A stretch of DNA of 64,000 nucleotides from Pectobacterium fontis. GTDB taxonomy: Bacteria; Pseudomonadota; Gammaproteobacteria; Enterobacterales; Enterobacteriaceae. The stretch lies in assembly GCF_000803215.1 (NCBI RefSeq), contig NZ_JSXC01000035.1, forward strand, positions 107,129 through 171,128, given 5' to 3'. Positions 8,986 to 18,757 of this stretch are shown here, one piece after another. The notes beneath the pieces were generated by a model. The model had not been told where the DNA came from. It ran no database searches and was given only the letters and a program-made list of their open reading frames with translations. The position numbers and the translations under genes were made by a program. Numbering within the stretch: position 1 is the first letter of the stretch; each line of letters opens with the position of its first letter.

Positions 8986-9495
8986 TTACGTTAAAGACGG
9001 TCTTATTTTGCGCATCTGGTTGAGCAAACGCAGGCTGATGCCGCTGAATATCCCGGCAGTCACCCCACTCGTCGCACCGGACAACAGGCAGAACACGGGG
9101 TCATGCGCGAGTGTGGGAAACTGAGACAACTGGACGGAAAAATAGAAACGAGAACAAAACGTCAGCAGCATTAAGCCCAACGTCCACCACGAACCGGTGC
9201 GCTGAAAACAGCGGGATTCCGGCAGATACGCACCTGACGTCCTCCCCCATCTCCATCCGAGGCCCAGCCCAACGGTCAACGTCAGCAGAAATCCCCCTGC
9301 CGCCGCAAGCGGGAGCTGCAACGTATGAAAAATGGCGCTAACCCCCCACACCATGAAAACCATTGGCACAACCAACATTCGCGCTAGCGATTGTTGTCTT
9401 GGCTGACTGGCTTTTACGCCAGCGTAAATCAGATACCCTAAAACGCCCCATACCCAATACGGCGTATGACGCAGTATGATCAGCAGGTTTTCCAC
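8986..9495 (-). CDS. Small integral membrane protein, unknown function (DUF6622-like)
   Basis: A 169-residue, very hydrophobic protein with about four to five predicted transmembrane segments (LIILRHTPYWVWGVLGYLIY near the start, then about 42-58, 64-82, 105-122 and 135-156). The N-terminal HTPYWVWGVLGYLIYAG pattern is seen in an uncharacterised family of enteric and pseudomonad membrane proteins, which I recall as DUF6622. It precedes a periplasmic FMN-binding-domain gene on the other side by a short gap; both are leftward. I do not know its function. Confidence 0.7.
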   Translation of the reverse strand: MENLLIILRHTPYWVWGVLGYLIYAGVKASQPRQQSLARMLVVPMVFMVWGVSAIFHTLQLPLAAAGGFLLTLTVGLGLGWRWGRTSGAYLPESRCFQRTGSWWTLGLMLLTFCSRFYFSVQLSQFPTLAHDPVFCLLSGATSGVTAGIFSGISLRLLNQMRKIRPSLT

Positions 9496-9529
9496 GGTAG
9501 TGATTCCTTTCTCAACGGTACAGTTACGA

Positions 9530-9886
9530 TTACGGCGCGACTTTCGCCTGTTCCAGCGCCTGCTTCACCGCGTTAATCACCCCCTGGCTCGATAACGTGG
9601 CACCCGTTACCGCATCGACCTTGTTAATATCTTGCTTCTCGATAAGCTGTGGAACAATTTGATCTGTCGCACTCAGCATCATGGCTTTAGTATCACCATG
9701 CTTCAGCACTTCCGCATTAGCGATCTTGCCATTTTTGATACTGACCGACACTTCAACCTCTGCGGCCTTACCCTGCGCTTTACCGATATAGTTGCCGTCT
9801 TTATATTGCGCCACATCGCTGCCATGAACGGACAGAGAAAAAGCCATCACTACCGTGACCAACGCCGCCGAAATAGATTTTTTCAT
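9530..9886 (-). CDS. Periplasmic FMN-binding-domain protein
   Basis: A 118-residue protein with a signal peptide (cleaved near SVHGS) and a single FMN-binding domain. The segment DAVTGATLSSQGV carries the D-x-V-TGAT-x-S motif in which a threonine is joined to FMN by ApbE-type flavin transferases. Small secreted proteins of this kind carry electrons in extracytoplasmic redox chains. AGGGGGA lies just upstream of two tandem ATGs; the second, at 9886, has the better spacing and starts MKKS. No apbE is in the window. Confidence 0.82.
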   Translation of the reverse strand: MKKSISAALVTVVMAFSLSVHGSDVAQYKDGNYIGKAQGKAAEVEVSVSIKNGKIANAEVLKHGDTKAMMLSATDQIVPQLIEKQDINKVDAVTGATLSSQGVINAVKQALEQAKVAP

Positions 9887-9939
9887 CATTTCCCCCTGTG
9901 TGAATCGAAAAAAACAATTCAATAACCAGAAAATAACCG

Positions 9940-10482
9940 TTAATTAAAACCTAATAATTGATAATAAGATTTCGTCTCAATATTATCTAATGATAATTTA
10001 AGTCTCAGTGCACACTCTATACACCGATCTCTGAGTGCTTTCAACTGGGTTTCATCATCGACCATCACCGATATTTCCACGAAATAACCCAGTGATTCAA
10101 TATAATCGATCGTGATGTGGAAGGCGTTTAAAAAGTAGATACTGCGGATTTTATGAATGTCAAAAAGGGGCCGATACCCTAGCGTCTGTAGCATGCTATC
10201 GGTTTTTTCAAAGTTTTCGACGTTAACCGCTTCGCAGCGTTCAACGCCCGGTCCTTTCACGATCCAGAGCTTAATCCCCGATGGCTCCATGCGGCGCACC
10301 AGCATGTTGATATTTTGCTGTCGCAGGCGATTCTCGGCATCATCGTAATAAACATCGTGCTCTTTATTCTCAAAGACGAAAGCCTCTGGGTGAAGGCTAA
10401 ACAGCGTATTCCTGAAAACGGCTATATCGTCAACGCGAAATTTAAGCTCAACTTCATATTTCCCTGTGAAATGTTCAACCAT
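9940..10482 (-). CDS. cyaB: Class IV adenylate cyclase (CYTH family, CyaB)
   Basis: A 180-residue CYTH-fold protein. The signature ExExK is at residues 10-14 (EVELK), and further triphosphate/metal-contact segments follow (MLVRRM, KLWIVKGPG). The closest family I recognise is the class IV adenylate cyclase of Yersinia pestis and AC2 of Aeromonas hydrophila, which share HFxGKYEVELKFRV and the C-terminal SYxQLLGF. These make cAMP in vitro; the role in cells is unclear because enterics also have the class I CyaA. GAGGAG precedes the ATG at 10482. A triphosphatase activity is the main alternative. Confidence 0.88.
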   Translation of the reverse strand: MVEHFTGKYEVELKFRVDDIAVFRNTLFSLHPEAFVFENKEHDVYYDDAENRLRQQNINMLVRRMEPSGIKLWIVKGPGVERCEAVNVENFEKTDSMLQTLGYRPLFDIHKIRSIYFLNAFHITIDYIESLGYFVEISVMVDDETQLKALRDRCIECALRLKLSLDNIETKSYYQLLGFN

Positions 10483-10626
10483 GTTCTTTCTCCTCACTGG
10501 ATTCCCTGAAATAAAATTGATTCTCCACCACAGCAATCAGCGTTTTATTACGCTGTCATATGAAGTTGAAGAGAATAATGATTCAGTCATCCGTAAAATA
10601 GATCATACAGGTAACATAATACGGTC

Positions 10627-10665
10627 GAAAAAATGCGGTCAGTGCCCTTGCTGGACGCTGACCGC
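10627..10665 (-). terminator. Rho-independent terminator after the mmuPM-linked gene
   Basis: On the minus strand the stem GCGGTCAG/CTGACCGC (10658-10665 with 10635-10642) is followed by ATTTTTTCG. It sits 39 bases downstream of the gene ending at 10704 and closes the mmuPM transcript. Confidence 0.75.
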
Positions 10666-10703
10666 CGTTAATAGTAGCTGAGTCGGCAAAAACCGCTAGT
10701 TCT

Positions 10704-11252
10704 TCATGCAGTCGTCGCCGGTAATAGCAGAATCAGTGCGGCACTGAAGCCAAGATGATGCATAAACTCACGTAAAATAAGCAGCCGGGCGGAGAAAATA
10801 TTCTCCAGCGGAATCCCCTCCCAGGCAGCCGGACTCCCCAGCATGACACGTTCCAGACGCTTAAACGTCCGTTCCATATCATCCTGCGGCAAACGCCAGC
10901 CCGCGTCCTCTTCTTCTGCTCCCGAAATTTGGGCGAGCGTCACCAGGGCGGAATCGAAAGAAAACAGCACAGACCCTGCTGGGATATCGTGGCGAATTCG
11001 CGTCACTTCATCTTCCACCGCCATGATCGCCCGTTCCATCTCGTCCGGCGTCGGAGGCAGGTGTTTGAAAAACGTCGCCGCCGTGTTGTCAAAGCCGATG
11101 GTTAATTGCAGGGTGGCCGACGGTTGTGATGCCGTCCCGCAGACGACGGTCGTCTGCTGTTCGCCAATGCACAGTACCGTTACCGGTACATCCGGCGCGA
11201 CGCGCGCTCTGGCAAGCGAGTACGCCTGTTTGAGGTTCACAGCATTTTCCAT
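10704..11252 (-). CDS. Conserved protein of unknown function in the mmuPM operon
   Basis: A 182-residue acidic, soluble-looking protein with no signal peptide. Its C-terminus is hydrophobic (FSAALILLLPATTA) but short. It starts 16 bases after the end of mmuM and shares the transcript ending at 10627-10665, so it is probably part of S-methylmethionine metabolism or its regulation. AAGGAG precedes both a GTG (11255) and the ATG (11252); either could be used. I do not recognise a domain. Confidence 0.75.
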   Translation of the reverse strand: MENAVNLKQAYSLARARVAPDVPVTVLCIGEQQTTVVCGTASQPSATLQLTIGFDNTAATFFKHLPPTPDEMERAIMAVEDEVTRIRHDIPAGSVLFSFDSALVTLAQISGAEEEDAGWRLPQDDMERTFKRLERVMLGSPAAWEGIPLENIFSARLLILREFMHHLGFSAALILLLPATTA

Positions 11253-11268
11253 CACGGCATCTCCTTAT

Positions 11269-12216
11269 TTAGTGCCGATGCCCATGCTGGCAACAGCGTG
11301 CAATACTGGCAATATCTGCGGGCGTGGTTCGGCAACACCCGCCAATCAAACGCGCCCCTGCCGCCTGCCATTCGGGCAGATGTGCTGCCAGTGAACAGTC
11401 AGCCTCGTGGCCGTGGCTCCAGGTTTTGGTCACAGCATCATACTGCTCGCCGGAATTGGGATAAACCACCAACGGCAAATCCGTCAGTGAAGACAGGTAC
11501 GTCAACGCTGGCGTCACCTTTTCCAGCGCGATGCAGTTGATGCCAACGGCAACCACCTGCGAACAGGCGTTGACCCGTGCCAACACCGTGTGCAATGGCG
11601 TACCGTCGCTGAGGTGTTCGCTATCGCGCAGCGTGAAGGAGAACCACGCCTGCGCCTGAGGGAACTCGGTCAGTAACGCGATCAGCGCCTCTATTTCCGC
11701 AAAGGATGGTAGCGTCTCGCAAGCCAGCAGATCGGCTCCCGCCTCAAGCAATGCTGCCATACGCGGCCGATGAAACGCCATCATCTCAGCCTGCGGCAGT
11801 TGGTAATCGCCACGATACTCAGAACCATCCGCCAGATAGGCCCCGTACGGCCCTACCGACCCCGCCACCAGCAGCGTGCCGGCCTGTGGATTAGCATGGC
11901 GATAATCCTCCCGAGCCTGCACCGCAAGCTGCACACTTTTGGCAATAAGTGCCAACGACTCCGCTTCACTATATCCTCGCGCCTTAAACCCTTGCGGCGT
12001 TGCCTGATAGCTGGCCGTGATCGCACACTGCGCCCCCGCCTTGAAATAGTCGAGGTGTACCTGATAAATCAACGCCGGATTTTCAACCAGCACTTTCGCC
12101 GACCACAGCGGATCCGTTAAGTCACAGCCACGCGCTTCCAGTTCGGTCGCCAACGCGCCGTCCAGCACAATCGTTGATGCCGTCGCCAGCATGTCGGTCA
12201 CGGTATTTTTACGCAT
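11269..12216 (-). CDS. mmuM: Homocysteine S-methyltransferase
   Basis: A 315-residue enzyme of the zinc-dependent methyltransferase family. It moves a methyl group from S-methylmethionine to homocysteine, giving two methionines. The N-terminal [16 protein letters not shown] and the C-terminal GGCCRTTP, which carries two zinc cysteines, are typical; the third zinc cysteine is in VAVGINC. Its start overlaps the end of mmuP by eight bases. S-methylmethionine is abundant in plants, so the pair suits a plant-associated bacterium. Confidence 0.95.
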   Translation of the reverse strand: MRKNTVTDMLATASTIVLDGALATELEARGCDLTDPLWSAKVLVENPALIYQVHLDYFKAGAQCAITASYQATPQGFKARGYSEAESLALIAKSVQLAVQAREDYRHANPQAGTLLVAGSVGPYGAYLADGSEYRGDYQLPQAEMMAFHRPRMAALLEAGADLLACETLPSFAEIEALIALLTEFPQAQAWFSFTLRDSEHLSDGTPLHTVLARVNACSQVVAVGINCIALEKVTPALTYLSSLTDLPLVVYPNSGEQYDAVTKTWSHGHEADCSLAAHLPEWQAAGARLIGGCCRTTPADIASIARCCQHGHRH

Positions 12217-13621
12217 TGTCTTCCACTCCCGTTAAGCCACGCTTCTTCATTGACTGCGTGAAATAATAAGCAGCGTAACACAAGGCGACAAACGGAATAC
12301 CACACCACAGCGCGATCCGCTGGCTGGGATCAAACGCCAGCCCGACACAAGCCAGCAAGCACAGCAGGAAACCGAGAATCGGCGTGATCGGGAACCACGG
12401 CGCGCGATATTGCAGCGCGGAGAGCGGCTTTCCCGCACGGAGATGGTGACGGCGGAACATATAGTGTGAGGCGCAAATGCTCAGCCACACCGCCACCACG
12501 GCAAAGCCGGAAATCGCAGACAGCGCCACGTAGACGGTATCTGGTGCGACCACGCTGGAAAACAGCGCCAGCAGCCCGCCCAACATACTAATAGAAATGG
12601 CAAAAAGCGGAATGCCGCGGCGTGTCAGGCGGGAAAAACGGCGTGGCAACGTCCCTTCATTGGACAGCGACCACAGCATACGCCCGGAGGCATACAGCCC
12701 TGAGTTAGCCGCAGACAGGATCGCCGTCAAAATGACGAAATTAAAAATGTCGGCAGCATAAGGAATGCCAATCTTCTCAAACACCAGCACAAACGGGCTT
12801 TTAGCGATACCCGCTTCCTCCATCGGGATCATCGCCGCCAGCACCAGCACCGTCCCCAAAAAGAAAACCACCAGCCGCGCGACGGTGGTACGAATTGCTA
12901 TTGGCACCACCTTCTGCGGATTCTCGGTTTCCCCTGCCGCGATGCCGATCAACTCCGTACCGGAAAACGCGAAGTTTACCGCCACCATCGTCATCAGGAT
13001 GGGCAAGCCGCCGTGTGGGAACCAGCCAGACGCCGTAATGTTCTGGAAGAACGGCGCGGGCGACCCGTCCTGCATCGGGATAAACCCAAACATCGCCCCC
13101 GCACCGAGCACGATAAAGGCCAGAATAGTGACCACTTTAACGATCGAAAACCAGAATTCACCCTCGGCAAAGAAGCGGGAAGAGATGATATTCAACAGAT
13201 AGATCAGCACACAAAACAGCAGGCACCACGTCCAGACGGGCACCTGCGGGAACCAATACTGCATACAAAAACCAGCCGCGGTCAGGCTGGAACCCAACGC
13301 CACCGTCCACGTCAGCCAATACAACCAGGCCACGGTATAACCGGTAGCCGGGCTGATATAGCGAGAGGCATACACATGGAACGCCCCCGTTTCCGGCATG
13401 GCGACAGACAACTCGCCCAGACTCAGCATCACCAGATACACCACCAGCGCACCAATCAGGTATGCCAAGAGCGTCCCGGCAGCGCCAGTGGTAGAAATAA
13501 TGTAGCCCGTATTAAAAAACAGACCTGTTCCTATCACGCCACCGAGCGAAAGCATCACCAGATGGCGAGCTTTCATGGTGCGCTTAAACTGCCCTTCCGA
13601 GCCTGATGCGTGTTGTTCCAT
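12209..13621 (-). CDS. mmuP: S-methylmethionine permease
   Basis: A 470-residue amino-acid/polyamine/organocation transporter with about twelve membrane segments. The N-terminal region [24 protein letters not shown] is the family signature, and the gene is directly coupled to mmuM. It imports S-methylmethionine across the inner membrane. The start at 13621 follows AAGAAAGG; upstream codons in frame fall in the promoter region near the MetJ boxes. Confidence 0.93.
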   Translation of the reverse strand: MEQHASGSEGQFKRTMKARHLVMLSLGGVIGTGLFFNTGYIISTTGAAGTLLAYLIGALVVYLVMLSLGELSVAMPETGAFHVYASRYISPATGYTVAWLYWLTWTVALGSSLTAAGFCMQYWFPQVPVWTWCLLFCVLIYLLNIISSRFFAEGEFWFSIVKVVTILAFIVLGAGAMFGFIPMQDGSPAPFFQNITASGWFPHGGLPILMTMVAVNFAFSGTELIGIAAGETENPQKVVPIAIRTTVARLVVFFLGTVLVLAAMIPMEEAGIAKSPFVLVFEKIGIPYAADIFNFVILTAILSAANSGLYASGRMLWSLSNEGTLPRRFSRLTRRGIPLFAISISMLGGLLALFSSVVAPDTVYVALSAISGFAVVAVWLSICASHYMFRRHHLRAGKPLSALQYRAPWFPITPILGFLLCLLACVGLAFDPSQRIALWCGIPFVALCYAAYYFTQSMKKRGLTGVEDNA

Positions 13622-13673
13622 GATGACCTTTCTTATAAATGAATCCGACATAGTTTATGCCGCAAAAACATAT

Positions 13674-13697
13674 AGACGTCTAAACTTCCAGACAGAT
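13674..13697. promoter_or_regulatory. MetJ operator (met boxes) upstream of mmuP
   Basis: A perfect met box AGACGTCT at 13674-13681 is followed, in 8-base register, by AAACTTCC and AGACAGAT (to 13697). Two or more tandem boxes are needed for MetJ binding. E. coli mmuPM is likewise in the MetJ regulon, so repression by methionine/S-adenosylmethionine is expected. Confidence 0.85.
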
Positions 13698-13830
13698 AAA
13701 ATGTTATACCGCCAACCGATTCGCAAAGTAAAGTGCAAGCTGGCGGAGGGGGATGAAGTGCGTTAAATCTGAACGGATTGATAAGAGCACGCCGAGTGGG
13801 AAGGCAGAAAATGAGAAATGATGAGGAAAC

Positions 13831-13851
13831 GGTGAACCGCTATGGTTCACC
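13831..13851 (-). terminator. Hairpin overlapping the dusC stop codon
   Basis: GGTGAACC (13831-13838) pairs with GGTTCACC (13844-13851) around a five-base loop. In the dusC direction the stem contains the last codons and is followed by only a short T stretch, so it is a weak terminator candidate. Confidence 0.45.
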
Positions 13852-14772
13852 TATCACACGCGCAATATCCGCTGAGGTCTTCAAGGTACGGATCTGACCG
13901 AATAACTCGGTGGCGTCGTCGTACTCTTTGCGCAAATAGCCAAGCCACTGTTTGATGCGTGCCACATGATACATGCCCGTGTCGCCCTGCTTTTCCAGCC
14001 GCACATACTTTTGCAGCAGCAGCATAACGTCCGGCCACGGCATACGCGGCTCATTGTACTTAATCACCCGGCTCAGGTTGGGCACATTCAGCGCCCCTCT
14101 CCCCAGCATGATCGCGTCACAGCCCGTTGTCGCCACGCAGTCCTGTGCGCTCTGCCAGTCCCAGATTTCGCCGTTGGCAATCACCGGAATCCGCAGACGC
14201 TGGCGGATTTCCCCAATCGCCGGCCAGTTGATACATTCCGCCTTGTAACCGTCTTCTTTGGTGCGCCCATGTACGGCCAGTTCGCTTGCCCCCGCCTGCT
14301 GCACCGCATCGGCAATTTCAAACTGACGCGCCCCCGAATCCCAGCCCAGACGGATTTTCACCGTAACCGGCAAGTGCGCGGGCACGGCCTCACGCATGGC
14401 TTTCGCCCCCTGATAAATCAGCTCGGGATCTTTTAACAGCGTCGCGCCGCCCCCGCTACCGTTCACCAGCTTCGACGGGCAGCCGCAGTTGAGATCGACG
14501 CCATATGAACCCAGTTCAACCGCCCGCGCGGCGTTTTCCGCCAGCCACTGTGGATATTGCCCCAGTAGCTGTACGCGCACCAACGTACCCGACGGCGTAC
14601 GGCTGGCATGGTGCAATTCAGGGCAAAGGCGATAAAAGGATTTAACCGGTAAACACTGATCCACCACGCGTAAAAACTCAGTGATACACAGGTCATAATC
14701 ATTCACTTCAGTCAGCAGTTCCCGCACTAATGAGTCGAGAACCCCTTCCATCGGGGCAAGCAGAACACGCAT
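13840..14772 (-). CDS. dusC: tRNA-dihydrouridine(16) synthase DusC
   Basis: A 310-residue flavoenzyme that reduces uridine 16 in the tRNA D-loop. The start [20 protein letters not shown] and the active-site segment DLNCGCPSK, with its catalytic cysteine, agree almost residue for residue with E. coli DusC. The FMN-binding TIM barrel covers about 1-240, followed by the helical tRNA-binding domain. It is a single gene. Confidence 0.96.
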   Translation of the reverse strand: MRVLLAPMEGVLDSLVRELLTEVNDYDLCITEFLRVVDQCLPVKSFYRLCPELHHASRTPSGTLVRVQLLGQYPQWLAENAARAVELGSYGVDLNCGCPSKLVNGSGGGATLLKDPELIYQGAKAMREAVPAHLPVTVKIRLGWDSGARQFEIADAVQQAGASELAVHGRTKEDGYKAECINWPAIGEIRQRLRIPVIANGEIWDWQSAQDCVATTGCDAIMLGRGALNVPNLSRVIKYNEPRMPWPDVMLLLQKYVRLEKQGDTGMYHVARIKQWLGYLRKEYDDATELFGQIRTLKTSADIARVIGEP

Positions 14773-14986
14773 AACGCTACTCGGTAATCATTTTATCGTT
14801 AATCACAGGCCATGCCTAAGGCGGCCCCAAAAGCAGGCAATGTTAGGGGGTATTGTACGGGGAACGCAATGGGAAAGATAACGCGGGTAAGGCGCAGAGG
14901 TTGCCTCTTGTGACCATATCATCAATAATTCGTTACTACTTTGTGCCAATACTGTCCTGATGGACCACAACGAAGACTATTTATTT

Positions 14987-15658
14987 ATGTCGAATATCAA
15001 AACCGGCACGCTGCAACGTCCCCAGCTCTCTTTGCCGAATAATGCCGACAAACTGCTGCTGCACTCCTGCTGTGCGCCCTGCTCGGGTGAAGTTATGGAA
15101 GCCATCACCGCTTCTGGCATCGACTACACCATTTTCTTTTATAACCCCAATATCCACCCGCAGCGTGAATATCTGATCCGTAAAGAGGAAAACATCCGCT
15201 TCGCCGAACAGCATAACGTGCCGTTTATTGACGCGGATTACGACACGGACAACTGGTTCGAACGCGCCAAAGGCATGGAATGGGAGCCTGAACGCGGCGT
15301 TCGCTGCACCATGTGTTTTGATATGCGCTTTGAGCGCACGGCACTGTACGCCGCAGAAAACGGCTTTAGCGTTATTTCCAGTTCGCTGGGGATTTCCCGC
15401 TGGAAAAACATGCAGCAGATTAACGAATGTGGGCATAACGCCGCGCAGAAATATCCCGGCATCACTTATTGGGACTACAACTGGCGCAAAGGTGGCGGCT
15501 CGTCACGCATGATCGAAATCAGCAAACGCGAACGTTTCTATCAACAGGAGTATTGCGGCTGTATTTATTCCCTGCGCGATTCCAATAAGCATCGCAAATC
15601 ACAGGGGCGCGATATTATCCGCATCGGTAAACTGTATTACGGCGACGAAGCCGAATAA
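14987..15658 (+). CDS. queH: Epoxyqueuosine reductase QueH
   Basis: A 223-residue protein of the former DUF208 family. Cysteine motifs [15 protein letters not shown] near the start, CTMCFDMR in the middle and EYCGCIYS near the end are those that hold the iron-sulfur cluster and metal site in QueH. The enzyme carries out the last step of queuosine formation in tRNA, the job done by QueG in E. coli. Two in-frame ATGs exist, at 14960 and 14987; neither has a strong ribosome-binding site, and the shorter form matches the usual family N-terminus better. Confidence 0.88.
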   Translation: MSNIKTGTLQRPQLSLPNNADKLLLHSCCAPCSGEVMEAITASGIDYTIFFYNPNIHPQREYLIRKEENIRFAEQHNVPFIDADYDTDNWFERAKGMEWEPERGVRCTMCFDMRFERTALYAAENGFSVISSSLGISRWKNMQQINECGHNAAQKYPGITYWDYNWRKGGGSSRMIEISKRERFYQQEYCGCIYSLRDSNKHRKSQGRDIIRIGKLYYGDEAE

Positions 15659-15670
15659 CCACCTCACATC

Positions 15671-15697
15671 AGAGTCCGGCACGCGGTGCCGGACTCT
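15671..15697. terminator. Bidirectional hairpin between queH and the dppA-like gene
   Basis: AGAGTCCGGCAC (15671-15682) and GTGCCGGACTCT (15686-15697) form a perfect 12-bp stem with a three-base loop, between two convergent genes. Flanking T tracts are short on both sides. Confidence 0.7.
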
Positions 15698-15704
15698 CTG
15701 CGTC

Positions 15705-17300
15705 TTACTTCTTCACATCGACCTGATAGAAAATATGCTTACCGAACGGGTCGATCTCATACCCACTCACTTCCTTACGCACGGGTTCAAAGATGGTGGA
15801 ATGCGCAATCATGACGGCAGGTGCCTGATCGTGCATCATCTGCTGCGCCTGCTTGTATAAAGCTATTCGCTGCTCATGATCCTGTGAAGCGCGCGCTTCG
15901 GTGATGATTTTATCAAAGGGCGCATAGCACCATTTTGCCGAGTTGGAACCACCGTTAGCCGCCGTGCAGGTAAAGAGCGGCCCGAAGAAATTATCAGGAT
16001 CGCCCGTCGCCGTGGTCCAGCCCATCAATGCAGCCTGATGTTCACCGCTTTTCACCCTTTTCAGGTATTCGCCCCATTCGAAGGTGACAATTTTGGCCTG
16101 TACGCCCACTTTCGCCCAGTCAGCCTGAATCATTTCCGACATGCGACGAGCATTGGGATTATACGGCCGCTGCACCGGCATCGCCCACAGTTCGATCGTG
16201 GTGCCCTCCGCCAAACCCGCTTCTTTCAGTAATGCTCTGGCCTTTTCGGGATCGTAGTCATAATCCTTCAACTCACTATCCGCACTCCAGACGCCAGGCG
16301 GCAGCAGGTTTTTCGCCGCTGTCCCCGTTCCCTGGAAAACGGCGTCGATAATCGCGGGTTTATTAATCGCCATCGTTAACGCCTGTCGTACTTTCACGTT
16401 ATCCGTCGGCGCTTTTTGCGTGTTGAACGACAGGAAACCCGTGTTCAATCCCGCCTTTTGCATCAGCACGATATCCTTATTCTCTTTCATGCGCGGCAGG
16501 TCGGCAGGATTAGGGAACGGCATTACCTGACACTCATTCTTTTCCAGCTTGGCATAGCGCACGGAGGCGTCGGGCGTGATGGTGAAGATCAGCCGATCCA
16601 ATTTCGCTTTACCTTCCCAATAGTCTGGAAACGCCTTAAACAGAATGCGTGAATCTTTTTGATACTGCGCTAATTCAAAAGGTCCGGTGCCAATCGGCTC
16701 CATATCCACACGTTCCGGCGTGCCGGCTTTGAGCATGGCGTCGGCATATTCCGCCGAAAGAATGGAAGCGAAATACCAGGCTAAATCGGCCAGAAACGGC
16801 GCTTCCGCGTGAGAAAGCGTAAAGCGCACGGTATGATCATCTACTTTTTCGATGTTCTGAATCAGCGAGCCAAAAGCCAGGCTTTCAAAATTGGCGTAGG
16901 TGCCTTTCGAAACGTTGTGGTAAGGGTGCTGCGGGTCTTTTTGCCGCATGAAGGAGAAAATAACGTCATCGGAGGTAAAATCACGCGTAGGTTTGAACGC
17001 TTTGTTGCTTTGGAACTTCACCCCTTTGCGCAAATGAAAGGTATATACACGTCCATCGGCGCTGATATCCCAGCGCTCCGCCAGACTCGGCACCAGCTCT
17101 GTGGTGCCCACTTTAAAATCCACCAGTCGGTTATAAATCGGCACCGCGCTGGCATCGACACTGGTGCCAGAGGTATAAAGCTGCGGATTAAAGTTTTCCG
17201 GCGAGCCTTCAGAGCAATATACCAGGGTGTTAGCCGATGCCGCAGAGGCGACCGCGAGCGTCAACGCCGCGAATGTGAATCGTATTCCTGCTTTTTTCAT
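15705..17300 (-). CDS. Dipeptide-binding protein DppA-like (orphan paralogue)
   Basis: A 531-residue periplasmic binding protein with signal peptide (cut near ASA-NT). TLVYCSEGSPENFNPQLY, DPDNFF and the C-terminal HSTIFEPVRKEVSGY match E. coli DppA very closely. It would bind di- or oligopeptides. No permease or ATPase genes are adjacent, so it either works with the Dpp machinery elsewhere or is a specialised paralogue. AGGAGCTAGG precedes the ATG. Confidence 0.88.
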   Translation of the reverse strand: MKKAGIRFTFAALTLAVASAASANTLVYCSEGSPENFNPQLYTSGTSVDASAVPIYNRLVDFKVGTTELVPSLAERWDISADGRVYTFHLRKGVKFQSNKAFKPTRDFTSDDVIFSFMRQKDPQHPYHNVSKGTYANFESLAFGSLIQNIEKVDDHTVRFTLSHAEAPFLADLAWYFASILSAEYADAMLKAGTPERVDMEPIGTGPFELAQYQKDSRILFKAFPDYWEGKAKLDRLIFTITPDASVRYAKLEKNECQVMPFPNPADLPRMKENKDIVLMQKAGLNTGFLSFNTQKAPTDNVKVRQALTMAINKPAIIDAVFQGTGTAAKNLLPPGVWSADSELKDYDYDPEKARALLKEAGLAEGTTIELWAMPVQRPYNPNARRMSEMIQADWAKVGVQAKIVTFEWGEYLKRVKSGEHQAALMGWTTATGDPDNFFGPLFTCTAANGGSNSAKWCYAPFDKIITEARASQDHEQRIALYKQAQQMMHDQAPAVMIAHSTIFEPVRKEVSGYEIDPFGKHIFYQVDVKK

Positions 17301-17473
17301 CCTAGCTCCTCGCTTATTGTGTTATTCGTGTCCCGTTTACTGGGTTGGCTTTCTGACTATCGCTGTCTTAAATAGAAAACCATGGCAATAAAATGACAAA
17401 TAAAACCCTCGAATGAAATAATTTCTACGTTAGGATAACTATCATGGCTTTTACTGAATAAAAGGGATTCGTT

Positions 17474-18709
17474 ATGACAGCTAATCTGGCTCATCAACTC
17501 AGCACTCGTTTTTATCGTTACCTCGCCGTGACCAGCCAAAGCAATGCCAGCTCGGCAACACTGCCCAGCACGCCGGAACAACATGAGATGGCGCGATTAC
17601 TGGAGGGTGAACTCCGTGCGCTGGGTCTGCAAGACGTGGTGATTGATGAGCACGCAACCGTAACCGCCGTAAAGCCGGGTAACTGTCCGTCTGCCCCGCG
17701 TATCGGTTTTATTACTCATATCGATACGGTTGACGTCGGTTTGTCGCCACATATTCATCCACAGACGCTGCGCTTTACCGGTGAAGACCTGTGCCTGAAT
17801 GCCGAACAGGACATCTGGCTGCGCACGGCGGAACACCCGGAAATTCTGCCGTATGTCGGGCAGGACATAATATTCAGCGATGGCACCAGCGTACTCGGTG
17901 CAGATAACAAATCCGCCGTTACCGTAGTGATGACGCTGCTGGAGAACCTGACCGACGCGACGCCGCACGGTGATATCGTGGTGGCCTTTGTGCCGGATGA
18001 AGAAATTGGGTTACGCGGGGCGAAAGCGCTCGACCTCAAACGCTTCGATGTCGATTTTGCCTACACCATCGACTGTTGCGAACTGGGTGAAGTGGTGTAT
18101 GAGAATTTCAACGCGGCTTCTGCGGAAATTCGCTTTACCGGCGTGCCGGCGCACCCGATGTCGGCGAAAGGCGTGTTAGTTAACCCGCTGCTCATGGCAC
18201 ATGATTTTATCAGCCAGTTCGATCGTCAGCAGACGCCAGAGCACACCGAGGGACGCGAAGGCTACATCTGGTTTAACGATCTAACAGCAAATGCCAACGA
18301 AGCGAAACTCAAAGCGTCGATTCGGGATTTCGATTTAGCGACGTTTGAACAGCGTAAGCAGCAAATCGCAACCATTGCCGACAAGATTGCGGCTCAATAC
18401 CCGACGGGCGGCGTGAGCTATACCCTCACCGATATCTACAGCAATATCAGTAACGCGATTACTGATGATCGTCGCGCCATCGACCTGCTGTTTGCGGCGC
18501 TGGATAAATTGGACATCAACCCCAAAGTGACGCCAATGCGTGGCGGCACGGATGGCGCAGCGCTGTCTGCCAAAGGGCTGCTGACGCCGAATTTCTTCAC
18601 GGGCGCGCACAATTTCCACTCACGCTTTGAATTTTTACCGGTGCCATCGTTTGTGAAGTCGTATGAAGTGGCGCTGAATTTATGCCTGCTGGCGGCGAAA
18701 AGCGTCTAA
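17474..18709 (+). CDS. pepT: Peptidase T (aminotripeptidase)
   Basis: A 411-residue M20B metallopeptidase that removes the N-terminal residue of tripeptides in the cytoplasm. Zinc-ligand motifs are visible: THIDTVD, GADNKSAV, the catalytic EEIGLRGA and the C-terminal GAHNFHSRFE. Length agrees with the family (about 408). The E. coli gene is induced under anaerobiosis by FNR; I did not find a clear FNR site upstream here. Confidence 0.96.
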   Translation: MTANLAHQLSTRFYRYLAVTSQSNASSATLPSTPEQHEMARLLEGELRALGLQDVVIDEHATVTAVKPGNCPSAPRIGFITHIDTVDVGLSPHIHPQTLRFTGEDLCLNAEQDIWLRTAEHPEILPYVGQDIIFSDGTSVLGADNKSAVTVVMTLLENLTDATPHGDIVVAFVPDEEIGLRGAKALDLKRFDVDFAYTIDCCELGEVVYENFNAASAEIRFTGVPAHPMSAKGVLVNPLLMAHDFISQFDRQQTPEHTEGREGYIWFNDLTANANEAKLKASIRDFDLATFEQRKQQIATIADKIAAQYPTGGVSYTLTDIYSNISNAITDDRRAIDLLFAALDKLDINPKVTPMRGGTDGAALSAKGLLTPNFFTGAHNFHSRFEFLPVPSFVKSYEVALNLCLLAAKSV

Positions 18710-18722
18710 GGTGTTTATCAGA

Positions 18723-18740
18723 CGGGGCGAGCATGCCCCG
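18723..18740. terminator. Short GC hairpin between pepT and yegP
   Basis: CGGGGC (18723-18728) pairs with GCCCCG (18735-18740) around six bases, in the gap between two convergent genes. There is no long T tract, so termination strength is uncertain. Confidence 0.5.
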
Positions 18741-18757
18741 CCTGCTTAGCAGTATTA

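Noticed and set aside
13013..13606. 197-codon rightward ORF over mmuP
   Set aside because: Antisense shadow of a GC-rich membrane-protein gene; rich in H, R and Q.
17301..17473. FNR site for pepT
   Set aside because: No TTGAT-N4-ATCAA-like sequence is present in the upstream region.
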